DNA from: Actinoplanes sp. SE50/110
GTDB lineage: Bacteria > Actinomycetota > Actinomycetes > Mycobacteriales > Micromonosporaceae
Direction: 5' to 3'
Assembly: GCF_900119315.1 (NCBI RefSeq)
Contig: NZ_LT827010.1
Span: forward strand, 3,381,001 to 3,445,000
DNA length: 64,000 nt
Shown: positions 31,012-39,041 of the stretch, piece by piece
Numbering within the stretch: the first letter of the stretch is position 1
How the letters are laid out: each line of letters starts with the position of its first letter
Translations under genes and position numbers: made by a program
Notes under the pieces: generated by a model
What the model was told of the DNA's origin: nothing
Databases searched by the model: none
Seen by the model: the letters and a program-made list of their open reading frames with translations, nothing else

Positions 31012-32118
31012 CTAACGACGCAGCGGTACGACGGTGGTCGTCACGATCTTGGTCTTCACCACGTGTTCGGCGGGGACCGAGCTGACGATCACCGCACCGG
31101 AGGCGATCGCCGCGTCGTCGCCGACGGTCACGTCCGGTTCGATGAAGATGCCGGTGCCGAAGCGGATCCGCGAGCCGATGGTCACCTTGCCCGAGGTGAC
31201 CACGGACGGCCCGCTGGCGTTGTCGTCCCCGATCACGCTGTGGTGGTCGAACGAGTTGTACGCCGAGAAGAAGTTGTTGTCGCCCACCCGCACCCCGGTC
31301 GCGATGTGGCAGAACGCGCAGATGATGTTCCCCTGCCCGAGCGACACGTCGGTGGCGATCTTCGCGGTCGGATCGATCGCGTTGGCCAGCGGCACCCCGG
31401 CCGCCGCGCACGCGGCACGCAGCCGTGCACGGACGGCCGGCGACCGGCCGATCGCGATGATCGCCGCGTCGTAGGCGCCCTCGGCGAACAGCGCCCCCAG
31501 CCGGTCACTGCCGCCGACCACCGGCACCCCGTGCACCGACGCACCCCACCGGGACGCGTCGTCGTCCACGATCGCCACCGCCTGCTGCGTCCGGCTGCCG
31601 GCCAGGATGTCGAGGACCTGGGTCGCCCCGAGCGCCGCCCCGACGATCAGGATCCGCTGCCGCCCGGGCGCGCCGGCCAACGGCTCCAGCAGGGCCGGGG
31701 GAACGGCCGGAGCCGCGCACGCCTCCACGTCCTTGACCGTGATCAACCGGTCCAGGCCCAGCGCGGCCAGGTCCACGCCCAGCTCGGCCGCCCGCTGTAC
31801 GGCTTTCACCGTGGCCCGCGGCCCGGCGGGGGCGGCGGTGGCCGGTGCCGCGGCGAGTGCGGCGAGATGCGCGTCGCGCTCGGCGGCGGATCCGAACAGC
31901 TGCGCGATCGGCTGCGACAGCGGCACCTCGGCCCCCTTGGCCGCGGTGTGCAGCAGCACCCCCGCCACCGGCGCGAGCACCTCGAGGACCGCCTTGCTCG
32001 TCTCCACCTCGGCGAGCAGCTCATCCTTCTCCACCTCGGCGCCGTCCTCGGCGAACCACATCACCAGGATGCCGTGTTCGCTGTTGACGTCGTTGGTGGG
32101 CACCAGGACGGGATTCAC
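31012..32118 (-). CDS. Fusion protein: lipoyl domain, E1/E3-binding domain and NeuD/PglD-type sugar acyltransferase
   Basis: The 368-residue protein has three parts. Residues 1-78 form a biotin/lipoyl domain with the lipoylation motif ETSKA (Lys42). Residues about 101-134 match the peripheral subunit-binding domain of E2 proteins (AAELGVDLAAL...ITVKDVEA). Residues about 152-368 are a NeuD/PglD-type acyltransferase: a Rossmann-like start (RILIVGAALG) then left-handed beta-helix hexapeptides, with candidate catalytic His292/His293 in FDHHSVIG. The usual E2 acyltransferase with HxxxDG is absent. It follows E1-alpha and E1-beta genes in one operon, so the acyl group made by E1 on lipoyl-Lys may be passed directly to an amino sugar. 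The GTG at 32118 has AAGGAG upstream. The direct-transfer role is inference. Confidence 0.85.
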   Translation of the reverse strand: MNPVLVPTNDVNSEHGILVMWFAEDGAEVEKDELLAEVETSKAVLEVLAPVAGVLLHTAAKGAEVPLSQPIAQLFGSAAERDAHLAALAAAPATAAPAGPRATVKAVQRAAELGVDLAALGLDRLITVKDVEACAAPAVPPALLEPLAGAPGRQRILIVGAALGATQVLDILAGSRTQQAVAIVDDDASRWGASVHGVPVVGGSDRLGALFAEGAYDAAIIAIGRSPAVRARLRAACAAAGVPLANAIDPTAKIATDVSLGQGNIICAFCHIATGVRVGDNNFFSAYNSFDHHSVIGDDNASGPSVVTSGKVTIGSRIRFGTGIFIEPDVTVGDDAAIASGAVIVSSVPAEHVVKTKIVTTTVVPLRR

Positions 32119-32128
32119 CAGTGTCTCC

Positions 32129-33139
32129 TTAACGGGCGGCGGCGCGCACGGCCGCCTCGATCCGGGCGGCGCCGACCAGCACCTCGGCCTCTTTGACCTT
32201 GGACGACGGGATGACGGTGGGCGCGCTGGCCACCACGTCGACCGGGCGGCGCAGCCGGCCGAACAACCGGCGGGACATCACCGCGGCCGCCTCCGAGCCC
32301 CACGACCAGCCGTCGGCGCCCTCCTCGACGGTGACCAGACTGCCGGTGACCGCGGCGGAGCGTTCGACCGGCGCCCAGTCCATCGGGGCGATCTGGGCCG
32401 GCACGACCAGCTCGGCGAAGATCTCCTCCTCGATGGCCAGGCGTTCGATCACCCGGGCGGCGAGCATCGCCTGATACCCGTACGCCAGGACGCTGACCGT
32501 GCAGTCCTGCACCGGCACCGCGGACAGCCGGATCGTCGGCAGCATGCCGGGGGAGGCGTCGGCGGTGGCGATCAGATCGCCGACCATGCCACCCGCCGGC
32601 AGCGTCAGGTGCTGGGGGTAGAGCAGCTTGTGCTCCACGTACAGCACCGGCTCGTCCCGGCTGAGGAAGTCGGCGAAGACCACCCGCGGGTCGTGGTAGA
32701 GCGACGCCGCCACCACCCGCAGGTGCGGCACGCCGAGGAAGTGCTTCTCCAGGCTCTGGCTGTGCGTGGGACCGTAGCCACGGTGCCCGCCGGTCGCGGC
32801 GCGCACGATGACCGGGCAGGTGGCCTGTCCGGCGTACATCGCCTGGTACTTGGCTATGTGGTTGACCACCTGGTCGAACATCAGGGTGAGGAAGTCGCCG
32901 AACATCACCTCGGCGATCGGGCGGTATCCGGCCAGGGCCAGCCCGGCGGAGATCCCGGCGATCGCGCCCTCGCTGATCGGCGTGGTGCGCACCCGTTGCG
33001 GGAACGCCGTGGACAGGCCCCGGGTCACCTTGAAGGCGCCGCCGTACGGGTCGGCGATGTCCTCGCCGAGCAGCACCACCCGCTCGTCGTCGCCGAGCGC
33101 GCCGCGCAGCGTGTCACCCAGCTCCTTCGCGAAGATCAC
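32129..33139 (-). CDS. 2-oxo acid dehydrogenase E1 component, beta subunit
   Basis: The 336-residue protein matches the transketolase-like beta subunit of acetoin, pyruvate or branched-chain 2-oxo acid dehydrogenases. It shows LLGEDIADPYGGAFKVTRGL near residue 25, TPISEGAIAGISAGLALAG near 57, and a C-terminal domain with SVLAYGYQAMLAARV. The alpha-beta heterotetramer decarboxylates a 2-oxo acid with thiamine diphosphate and acylates a lipoyl lysine. The GTG at 33139 overlaps the alpha-subunit stop. A longer frame to 33313 lies inside the alpha gene and is rejected. The next gene supplies a lipoyl domain, so the complex seems dedicated. The substrate 2-oxo acid cannot be read. Confidence 0.9.
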   Translation of the reverse strand: MIFAKELGDTLRGALGDDERVVLLGEDIADPYGGAFKVTRGLSTAFPQRVRTTPISEGAIAGISAGLALAGYRPIAEVMFGDFLTLMFDQVVNHIAKYQAMYAGQATCPVIVRAATGGHRGYGPTHSQSLEKHFLGVPHLRVVAASLYHDPRVVFADFLSRDEPVLYVEHKLLYPQHLTLPAGGMVGDLIATADASPGMLPTIRLSAVPVQDCTVSVLAYGYQAMLAARVIERLAIEEEIFAELVVPAQIAPMDWAPVERSAAVTGSLVTVEEGADGWSWGSEAAAVMSRRLFGRLRRPVDVVASAPTVIPSSKVKEAEVLVGAARIEAAVRAAAR

Positions 33140-34071
33140 GGCAGGGCCCTCGCCGTCGCCACGACCTCGTCGAGCGCGGTCTCCACCTCGTCGTCGATCC
33201 GTGCGCGGTCCGCGTCGTCGAGCCGGCGGCCGTGCACGACGAGCGGCTCGACCAGCCAGTGCTCGGCGATCTCGTCGGCCGGACGCTCGTCGTCGCTCTT
33301 GGAGTGGTGGCACAGCCGGTAGGTGTGGATCAGCAGCACCCGCGGGCCGGTGCCCGAGCGGACCGCGCCGACCTCCTCGCCGGCGATCGCGCTGAGCTCC
33401 TCGACGTCGGTGCTGTCCACCTCGCGGACCGGTACCCCGAACGCGGCGAACCGGGCGGCCATGTCACCGGCCAGGTTCGCCGCGATCGGCGTGCTCTGCG
33501 CCCACCGGTTGTCCTCGCAGACCACCAGCAGCGGCAGTTTCCACAGCGCGGCCATGTTCAGCGTCTCGTAGACGACGCCCTCCCCGAGCGTCCCGTCGCC
33601 GATGAACACCACACTGACCGCGTCGCTGCCGGCGAGCTGGTGGGCCAGCGCGATCCCGGCCGCGTTCGGCACGATCCCGCCCTGGACGCCGTTGGACTTG
33701 AAGCCGGGGGCGCAGATGTGCTGGCTGCCGCCCATGCCCCGGCACACCCCGGCGTCCTTGCCCATGATTTCCGCCAGCAACCCCAGCGCGTCCCCGGAGT
33801 GGGCCAGATAGTGCCCGTGACACCGGTGGTTGCTGAAGATGTGGTCACCGGCGGCCAGGTGCTCGGTGACGGCGACCGCGTCGGCCTCCTGTCCGATGCA
33901 AGCGTGCGTGGTCCCGTTGAGCGCACCCTCTTCGAACAGCTGGAGCAGCGTCTCCTCGAACCGCCGGATGAACCGCATGCGCCGGTACCTCCGGTGGGCG
34001 AGCGGTTCGCCGGCGAATCCGGTGAGCCGCTCGTCGCCCCCGGTCCGCGCCGGCGCGAGCGCCGTCGACAT
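33136..34071 (-). CDS. 2-oxo acid dehydrogenase E1 component, alpha subunit (thiamine-diphosphate enzyme)
   Basis: The 311-residue protein carries the thiamine-diphosphate motif from GDG (residues 158-160) to N188 (VCEDNRW). It also has the AcoA/PdhA landmarks HACIGQEA, NHRCHGHYLA and GMGGSQH. Its size fits the acetoin-dehydrogenase-type alpha subunit (about 310-330). The ATG at 34071 follows a GGGGAGGG site; the TTG at 34074 is less likely. It is the first gene of a three-gene minus-strand operon with E1-beta and the lipoyl/NeuD fusion. No E3 (dihydrolipoyl dehydrogenase) and no ordinary E2 are encoded nearby, so re-oxidation of the lipoyl group would need the housekeeping E3, or not be needed if transfer is only acyl exchange. 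Confidence 0.9.
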   Translation of the reverse strand: MSTALAPARTGGDERLTGFAGEPLAHRRYRRMRFIRRFEETLLQLFEEGALNGTTHACIGQEADAVAVTEHLAAGDHIFSNHRCHGHYLAHSGDALGLLAEIMGKDAGVCRGMGGSQHICAPGFKSNGVQGGIVPNAAGIALAHQLAGSDAVSVVFIGDGTLGEGVVYETLNMAALWKLPLLVVCEDNRWAQSTPIAANLAGDMAARFAAFGVPVREVDSTDVEELSAIAGEEVGAVRSGTGPRVLLIHTYRLCHHSKSDDERPADEIAEHWLVEPLVVHGRRLDDADRARIDDEVETALDEVVATARALP

Positions 34072-34400
34072 CAAACTGTGCCCTCCCCATGACCGCCCTC
34101 GCGGGGGCGGGTGATCCCATCGGGCCAGACCCTACCGACGGCGGGACGTCCATTGGAGACACCTTCAGCCATCGTGGATGCGCCGGGGATCGACGAATAC
34201 GAGCCGAACGGCCGGTCCGCCGCACCCAACGGATGGCACCGGGCCGCATACGGCGCTGATTACAGTAGACGAGTCGATCACGACCTGCCGTGACGTAATC
34301 GAGCCTGCCGGATAGCTGTCAGTTGCGCTGTCCCGCACCCCCGAACGGTAGTAGCGTCCGTCGACTCGTTCCGGCCAGGACCCCTGGGAGTTCACACACC
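34072..34400. promoter_or_regulatory. Divergent promoter region, E1/NeuD operon versus sugar aminotransferase operon
   Basis: This 329-bp gap separates two head-to-head operons and holds no supported gene. The part from 34245 to 34320 is less GC-rich than its surroundings. Shared regulation of the acyl-supply operon and the amino-sugar operon is suggested by position only. No operator could be defined. Confidence 0.5.
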
Positions 34401-35510
34401 ATGATTCCGCTCGTCGATCTGCAAGCCGCCCACGCCGAGGTCGCCGAGGAGGTCGACGCCGGTTTCAAGCGGGTCCTGGCCACCACCGGTTTCGTCGGCG
34501 GTCCCGAGGTCGCGGCGTTCGAGCGCGAGTTCGCCGACTTCTCCGGCGCCGCACACTGCGTCGGGGTGGCCAACGGCACCGACGCGGTCGAGCTCGCCCT
34601 GCGCGCGGCCGGGGTCGGCCCCGGCGACGAGGTCGTCGTCCCGGCCAACACGTTCGTCGGCACCGCCGAGCCGGTCGCCCGGATCGGCGCCCGGGTGGTG
34701 CTGGCCGACATGGACCCGGCGACCTACCTGGTCGACGTGGACGCCATGCTCGCCGCGATCGGCCCGAAGACCAGGGCGGTCGTCCCGGTCCACCTGTACG
34801 GCCAGCTGGCCGACGCCGCGCGGTTGCGCACCGAACTGGCCGGCAGCGGCGTCGCGGTGGTCGAGGACGCCGCGCAGAGCCAGGGCGCGCTGCGGCACGG
34901 CCGCGGCGCCGGCGCCGACGGCCTGGCGGCGACCAGCTTCTACCCGGGCAAGAACCTGGGCGCCTACGGTGACGCCGGCGCGGTGCTGACCCCCGATCAC
35001 GAGCAGGCCGATCTGGTACGAACGTTGGGCAGCCACGGTGGCCTGCAGAAGTACGTGCACGACGTGGTCGGCGTCAACAGCCGTCTCGACGCCCTGCAGG
35101 CGGTGGTCCTGCGCGCCAAGCTGACCCGCCTGGCCGCGTGGAGCGCCGCCCGCCGCGCCGCCGCGGCCCGCTACCACGAGCTGCTGGCCGGGGTGGACGT
35201 CGTGCTCCCGCAGACCCTGGCCGGCAACGAGCACGTCTGGCACCTGTACGTGGTGCGCATCCCGGGCGGCCCGCGGCGCCGTGACACGGTGCTGGGCCGG
35301 CTGCACGAGGCCGGGATCGGCGCCGGCATCCACTATCCGTACCCGCTGCACCTGACCCCGGCGTTCGCCGACCCGCGGTATCCGGCCGGCAGCTTCCCGC
35401 ACGCCGAGAAGGCGGCCGGCGAGATCCTCTCGCTTCCGCTCTACCCGCAGATCACCACCGAGCAGCAGGAGGCGACCGTGCGGGCGCTCGCCACCGCGCT
35501 GAAGGACTGA
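34401..35510 (+). CDS. DegT/DnrJ/EryC1/StrS-type nucleotide-sugar aminotransferase
   Basis: The 369-residue PLP enzyme begins MIPLVDLQAAHAEV, typical of the family, and has GVANGTDAVELALRAAG, VEDAAQSQGA and the PLP-binding Lys184 in SFYPGKNLGAYGDAG. C-terminal GIHYPYPLHL is also typical. It converts a keto-sugar nucleotide to an amino sugar, with glutamate as usual donor. The sequence is closest in style to 3-amino-sugar makers (QdtB/FdtB/WbpE group), but that is only by eye. GGGAG lies 10 bases before the ATG; the longer frame from 34323 has no support. It is divergent from the E1/NeuD operon and starts the operon with the MFS gene. Confidence 0.9.
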   Translation: MIPLVDLQAAHAEVAEEVDAGFKRVLATTGFVGGPEVAAFEREFADFSGAAHCVGVANGTDAVELALRAAGVGPGDEVVVPANTFVGTAEPVARIGARVVLADMDPATYLVDVDAMLAAIGPKTRAVVPVHLYGQLADAARLRTELAGSGVAVVEDAAQSQGALRHGRGAGADGLAATSFYPGKNLGAYGDAGAVLTPDHEQADLVRTLGSHGGLQKYVHDVVGVNSRLDALQAVVLRAKLTRLAAWSAARRAAAARYHELLAGVDVVLPQTLAGNEHVWHLYVVRIPGGPRRRDTVLGRLHEAGIGAGIHYPYPLHLTPAFADPRYPAGSFPHAEKAAGEILSLPLYPQITTEQQEATVRALATALKD

Positions 35511-35518
35511 CACTCCGC

Positions 35519-36736
35519 GTGTATCTCTCGCTCCGCGACCGGCCGGCCGAGGATCCGGCGGCCGGTCCGAAGGTCCGGGTCGCCACCACGGTGGTGCTGC
35601 TCGGCGTGGTCAGCCTGCTCACCGACGTCTCGTCGGAGATGGTGACCGCGGTCCTGCCGCTCTACATGACCGCCGAGCTCGGCCTGAGCCTGCTCGCGTA
35701 CGGCGTCGTCGACGGCCTGTACCAGGGCGTCAGCGCCCTGGTCCGGATTTTCGGCGGCTACCTGAACGACCGCACCAACCGGCCCAAGTGGGTCGCGGTG
35801 TTCGGCTACGGCATCTCCGCGCTGAGCCGGATCGCGCTGGTCCCGGCGCACACCTTCGCCGCGATCACCGGGGTGATCACCGCCGATCGGCTGGGCAAGG
35901 GGTTCCGCACCGCCCCGCGGGACGCGCTGATCGCCGACTCGTCCGATCCGGCCGTGCTGGGCCGCGCCTTCGGCGTGCACCGCACCCTGGACACGGTCGG
36001 CGCGGCGCTCGGCCCGCTGGTCGCCTTCGGACTGCTGTTGCTGGTACCCGGCGGCTACAGCTCGGTGTTCGTCGCGTCGTTCGCGTTCGGCCTGCTCGGA
36101 GTCACGGTGCTGGTGCTTTTCGTGCCGGACCGGCGCACCGGGGGTGCCGGCCTGCCGGCCCGGCGGCTGGTGACCGAACTGCTCAGCCCGCGGCTGCGCC
36201 GGCCGCTGCTGGCCGCCGGCCTGCTCGGCCTGTGCACCGTCAGCGACGGGTTCCTCTACCTGTCGCTGCAGCACAGCGGTGAGTTCGCGGCCCGCTGGTT
36301 CCCGCTGATGTACGTCGGGACCAACGTCGTCTACCTCACCCTGGCGATCCCGCTGGGCCGGCTCTCCGACAGGGTGGGCCGGGCCCGGGTGTTCCTCGCC
36401 GGGCACGCCGTGCTGCTGCTCACCTACCTGGTGGCCGGGCGGTCCGGCGGCGGCCTGGTCGCCACGCTGGTCGCGCTGGGCCTGCTCGGCGCCTACTACG
36501 CGGCCACCGACGGGGTGCTGCCCGCGCTGATCAGCAAGCGGGTTCCGGCCGAGGCCCGGGGCAGCGGCATCGCGGCCGCGCAGACCGTGGTGGTGCTGGC
36601 CCGGTTCGCCGTGTCGCTGGCGTTCGCCGCCCTGTGGGAGTCGATCGGCCCGCGCGACGCGCTGGTGATCGCGGCTGGTTTCCTGGTGGTCGGCATCGGC
36701 GCGGCCGGATGGCTGCTGAAGGGCATCGACAGGTGA
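35519..36736 (+). CDS. MFS transporter
   Basis: The 405-residue protein has about 12 helices and MFS signature loops: GGYLNDRTNRPKW between helices 2 and 3 and GRLSDRVGRAR between helices 8 and 9. LGKGFRTAPRDALIADSS lies in the middle of the first half. This resembles a subgroup of drug/metabolite-type MFS permeases in actinobacteria whose substrates are unknown. It begins 8 bases after the aminotransferase and overlaps the next gene (GTGA at 36733-36736). Whether it moves a sugar precursor or is unrelated cannot be told. Confidence 0.85.
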   Translation: MYLSLRDRPAEDPAAGPKVRVATTVVLLGVVSLLTDVSSEMVTAVLPLYMTAELGLSLLAYGVVDGLYQGVSALVRIFGGYLNDRTNRPKWVAVFGYGISALSRIALVPAHTFAAITGVITADRLGKGFRTAPRDALIADSSDPAVLGRAFGVHRTLDTVGAALGPLVAFGLLLLVPGGYSSVFVASFAFGLLGVTVLVLFVPDRRTGGAGLPARRLVTELLSPRLRRPLLAAGLLGLCTVSDGFLYLSLQHSGEFAARWFPLMYVGTNVVYLTLAIPLGRLSDRVGRARVFLAGHAVLLLTYLVAGRSGGGLVATLVALGLLGAYYAATDGVLPALISKRVPAEARGSGIAAAQTVVVLARFAVSLAFAALWESIGPRDALVIAAGFLVVGIGAAGWLLKGIDR

Positions 36737-37749
36737 GTCTGCGAACCAAACTGGCGGCGTTCGCCGTCGTCCTCGTGCTCTGCGTGGCCGGCACGCTGCT
36801 GGTCGTCCTGCGCACCCGGCACCGGCAGGAGCAGGCGGCCGCGGCCGCGCCACCGGTTCCGATGACCGACCCGGCCGCCGTCGAGGCGCAGCCGCACCTG
36901 GTGTTCCGCAGCACCGCGATCGGCGACTACCACGGCCGGGTGGCCATGGTGCCGCTCGCCGCCCCGGCCGGGCCGCGCGCGTTCACCGGCGTCACCTGCG
37001 ACCGGGTGTACGCGCACCGCGGCGAGGCCGTCTGCCTGTCGGCGGAGGTCGGTTTCGTCACCACGTACCGGGCCGAGGTGCTGGGCCCGGACTGGTCGGT
37101 GCGCCGGTCCCTGCCGTTGTCCGGGGTGCCCAGCCGCGCCCGGCTGGCCCCGGACGGCTCCTGGGTGGCGACCACCACGTTCGTGTCCGGGCACGCCTAC
37201 TCCTCGCCGGGCGACTTCTCCACCGAAACCCTGGTCACGCCGCTGAACGGCGGGAGGAGCCTGAACCTGGAGACGGATTTCGCCCTGTCGGTCGACGGGA
37301 AGCGCACCACCGCGAAGAACCGGAACCTGTGGGGCGTCACGTTCGCCGACGACGACGTCTTCTACGCCACCGCCGCCTCCGGCGACAAGACCTGGCTGGT
37401 ACGCGGGAGCCTCAAGAGCCGGGAGCTCGCCACGCTGCGCGAGGACGCCGAGTGCCCGTCACTGTCGCCGGACGGCACCCGGGTGGCCTTCAAGACCCGC
37501 CACGGCCAGGCCCCGGGTGTCTGGTCGATCGCCGTGTACGACCTGGCGACCGGCAGGTCCACGCTGCTCGCCGAGAGGCACAGCGTCGACGACCAGATCG
37601 AGTGGCTGGACGACAGGCACGTGCTCTACGGCCTGCCGCGCTCGGGCACCGGTCCGTCGGCCAGCGACGTCTGGACCGTGCCGGCCAACGGCAGTGGCGC
37701 GCCCGCGGTGTTCGTCCCGGATGCCTGGTCGCCCGCGGTGGTCCGCTGA
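36733..37749 (+). CDS. Membrane-anchored beta-propeller protein (TolB/PD40-like)
   Basis: The 338-residue protein has a single N-terminal helix (residues about 6-26, LAAFAVVLVLCVAGTLLVVL) and then an exported domain with propeller blades. Clear repeats are SRARLAPDGSWVATTT, and CPSLSPDGTRVAFKTR followed by WSIAVYDLATGRSTLL. These match PD40/TolB strands. Function is unknown; such propellers usually bind protein or glycan partners outside the membrane. Its GTG overlaps the MFS stop, so the two are coupled. The last 124 bases overlap the convergent acyltransferase gene, which is unusual. Confidence 0.75.
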   Translation: MSLRTKLAAFAVVLVLCVAGTLLVVLRTRHRQEQAAAAAPPVPMTDPAAVEAQPHLVFRSTAIGDYHGRVAMVPLAAPAGPRAFTGVTCDRVYAHRGEAVCLSAEVGFVTTYRAEVLGPDWSVRRSLPLSGVPSRARLAPDGSWVATTTFVSGHAYSSPGDFSTETLVTPLNGGRSLNLETDFALSVDGKRTTAKNRNLWGVTFADDDVFYATAASGDKTWLVRGSLKSRELATLREDAECPSLSPDGTRVAFKTRHGQAPGVWSIAVYDLATGRSTLLAERHSVDDQIEWLDDRHVLYGLPRSGTGPSASDVWTVPANGSGAPAVFVPDAWSPAVVR

Positions 37750-38879
37750 CGCGGCGACCAGTGCTTCAACGCCATCGCCGGCCGCTCGACCAGGTGCCAG
37801 GACGGGATCGCGAAGACCAGCGTGCCGGCGGTGGCCAGCAGGATGTACGGCAGCAGCCCCCAGGCCGGGACGCCGAGCAGGGCGAGCAGCTGCTGGACCG
37901 GGAAGGCGTAAATGTAGAAACCGTACGAGTAGTCCTGACGCACCCCGATGCGCCGGAATGGGGCGGGTAGCGCAATGGCGAGCCAGAGCGTCAGATAGGC
38001 GAAGGCCGGGTAGCCGAGAACGTCGAATCCGCCGCATTGTGTGGTGCCGAGCAGAATGACCGCGGCCACGATCGCGCCCAGCTCGTTGAGCACGATCGAG
38101 GAGCGGTACAGCTCGAACAGCGCGCCCAGCAGGAACACGTAGGTCAGATAGACCAGCGAGTACGTGTCGATCCCGCCGATGCCCAGGAACGGGCCGTGCA
38201 CCCCCTGCGGGCCGGGGATGCGCGGCGCGGTCAGGAAGTCGTGCACGATCACCGCGAACAGGCCGCCGGCCAGTGCCGCGACCACCCAGCGGGCCCGCTT
38301 CAACAGGCCGGTCAGGGCCAGCCCGGCGATCATGAAGTAGCAGAACACCTCGTACATCAGGCTCCACAGCGAGCCGTCGAAGACCGACTCACCGGTGAGC
38401 CGCCCGTACGGCGTGTCGCGCAGCAGGCCGGAGATCCCGTACTGCCGGATCGCGACGGCCAGGTTGTGGAACACGTAGCCGAACGGGCCGCCGGGCTCGG
38501 CGAACACCCCGGCCACGCTGCCGTGCTCGATCAGCGCGACCACCGGGGCGACCACGAGCGCCGTGACGATCAGGCACACCCACAGGCCGGGCAGGATCCG
38601 CAGGCCGCGGTGCCACAGGTAGCGGGGGAGCGGGACCCGGCCGGCGCTGCGGGTGATCAGGAAACCGGAGATGGTGAAGAAGCCGAGGATGCCGATCTCG
38701 CCGAGCACGGTCTGCCCGTGGGTGAGCCCGCCGCCCGGATCCTCCCGCCCGTAACCCAGCGGCAGCGAATGGGAGACCAGCACCGCGAAGGCGAACAGCA
38801 GACGAAGGAAACCGAAACTGTTGCCCGGAGCGGAGAACGCCTCGTCGACCGATCGCCGCGTCCAGATTGGAGCCCGCAT
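37626..38879 (-). CDS. Acyltransferase family 3 membrane protein (OafA/NodX-like)
   Basis: The 417-residue protein has about ten helices and the acyltransferase-3 landmarks: FGFLRLLFAFAVLVSHSLPLG at the N-terminus with the conserved His, ISGFLITRS, YLWHRGLRILPGLWVC with the Arg-rich turn, and GSLWSLMYEVFCY. These enzymes O-acylate sugars across the membrane. The tail after residue 370 (SPRQRTTAG to the end) is hydrophilic, looks unlike the family and lies inside the convergent propeller gene; it reads through because no stop comes earlier. The ATG at 38879 has only a weak ribosome site. It probably O-acetylates the surface polymer, which is inference. Confidence 0.85.
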   Translation of the reverse strand: MRAPIWTRRSVDEAFSAPGNSFGFLRLLFAFAVLVSHSLPLGYGREDPGGGLTHGQTVLGEIGILGFFTISGFLITRSAGRVPLPRYLWHRGLRILPGLWVCLIVTALVVAPVVALIEHGSVAGVFAEPGGPFGYVFHNLAVAIRQYGISGLLRDTPYGRLTGESVFDGSLWSLMYEVFCYFMIAGLALTGLLKRARWVVAALAGGLFAVIVHDFLTAPRIPGPQGVHGPFLGIGGIDTYSLVYLTYVFLLGALFELYRSSIVLNELGAIVAAVILLGTTQCGGFDVLGYPAFAYLTLWLAIALPAPFRRIGVRQDYSYGFYIYAFPVQQLLALLGVPAWGLLPYILLATAGTLVFAIPSWHLVERPAMALKHWSPRQRTTAGDQASGTNTAGAPLPLAGTVQTSLADGPVPERGRP

Positions 38880-39041
38880 CAGGGGAGTAAACCACGCCCG
38901 CCGAGCAATTCTCCAGCTCGTCGGAAGAATGACAGACGTCGTACGGGAAATGCGGGTCTAATGTCGGTTTTCGCCGAGGCAGCGGCGCTTTTCGCAGGGC
39001 CGATGTGGACGATAGGGTGGCCGCATGACGGGAAATCTTCG

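Noticed and set aside
38961..39041. ATG at 38961 as the start of the asparagine-synthase-like gene
   Set aside because: Possible, but the extra 27 residues look unlike the Ntn domain start and the GTG at 39042 has a better ribosome site. Kept as an alternative.
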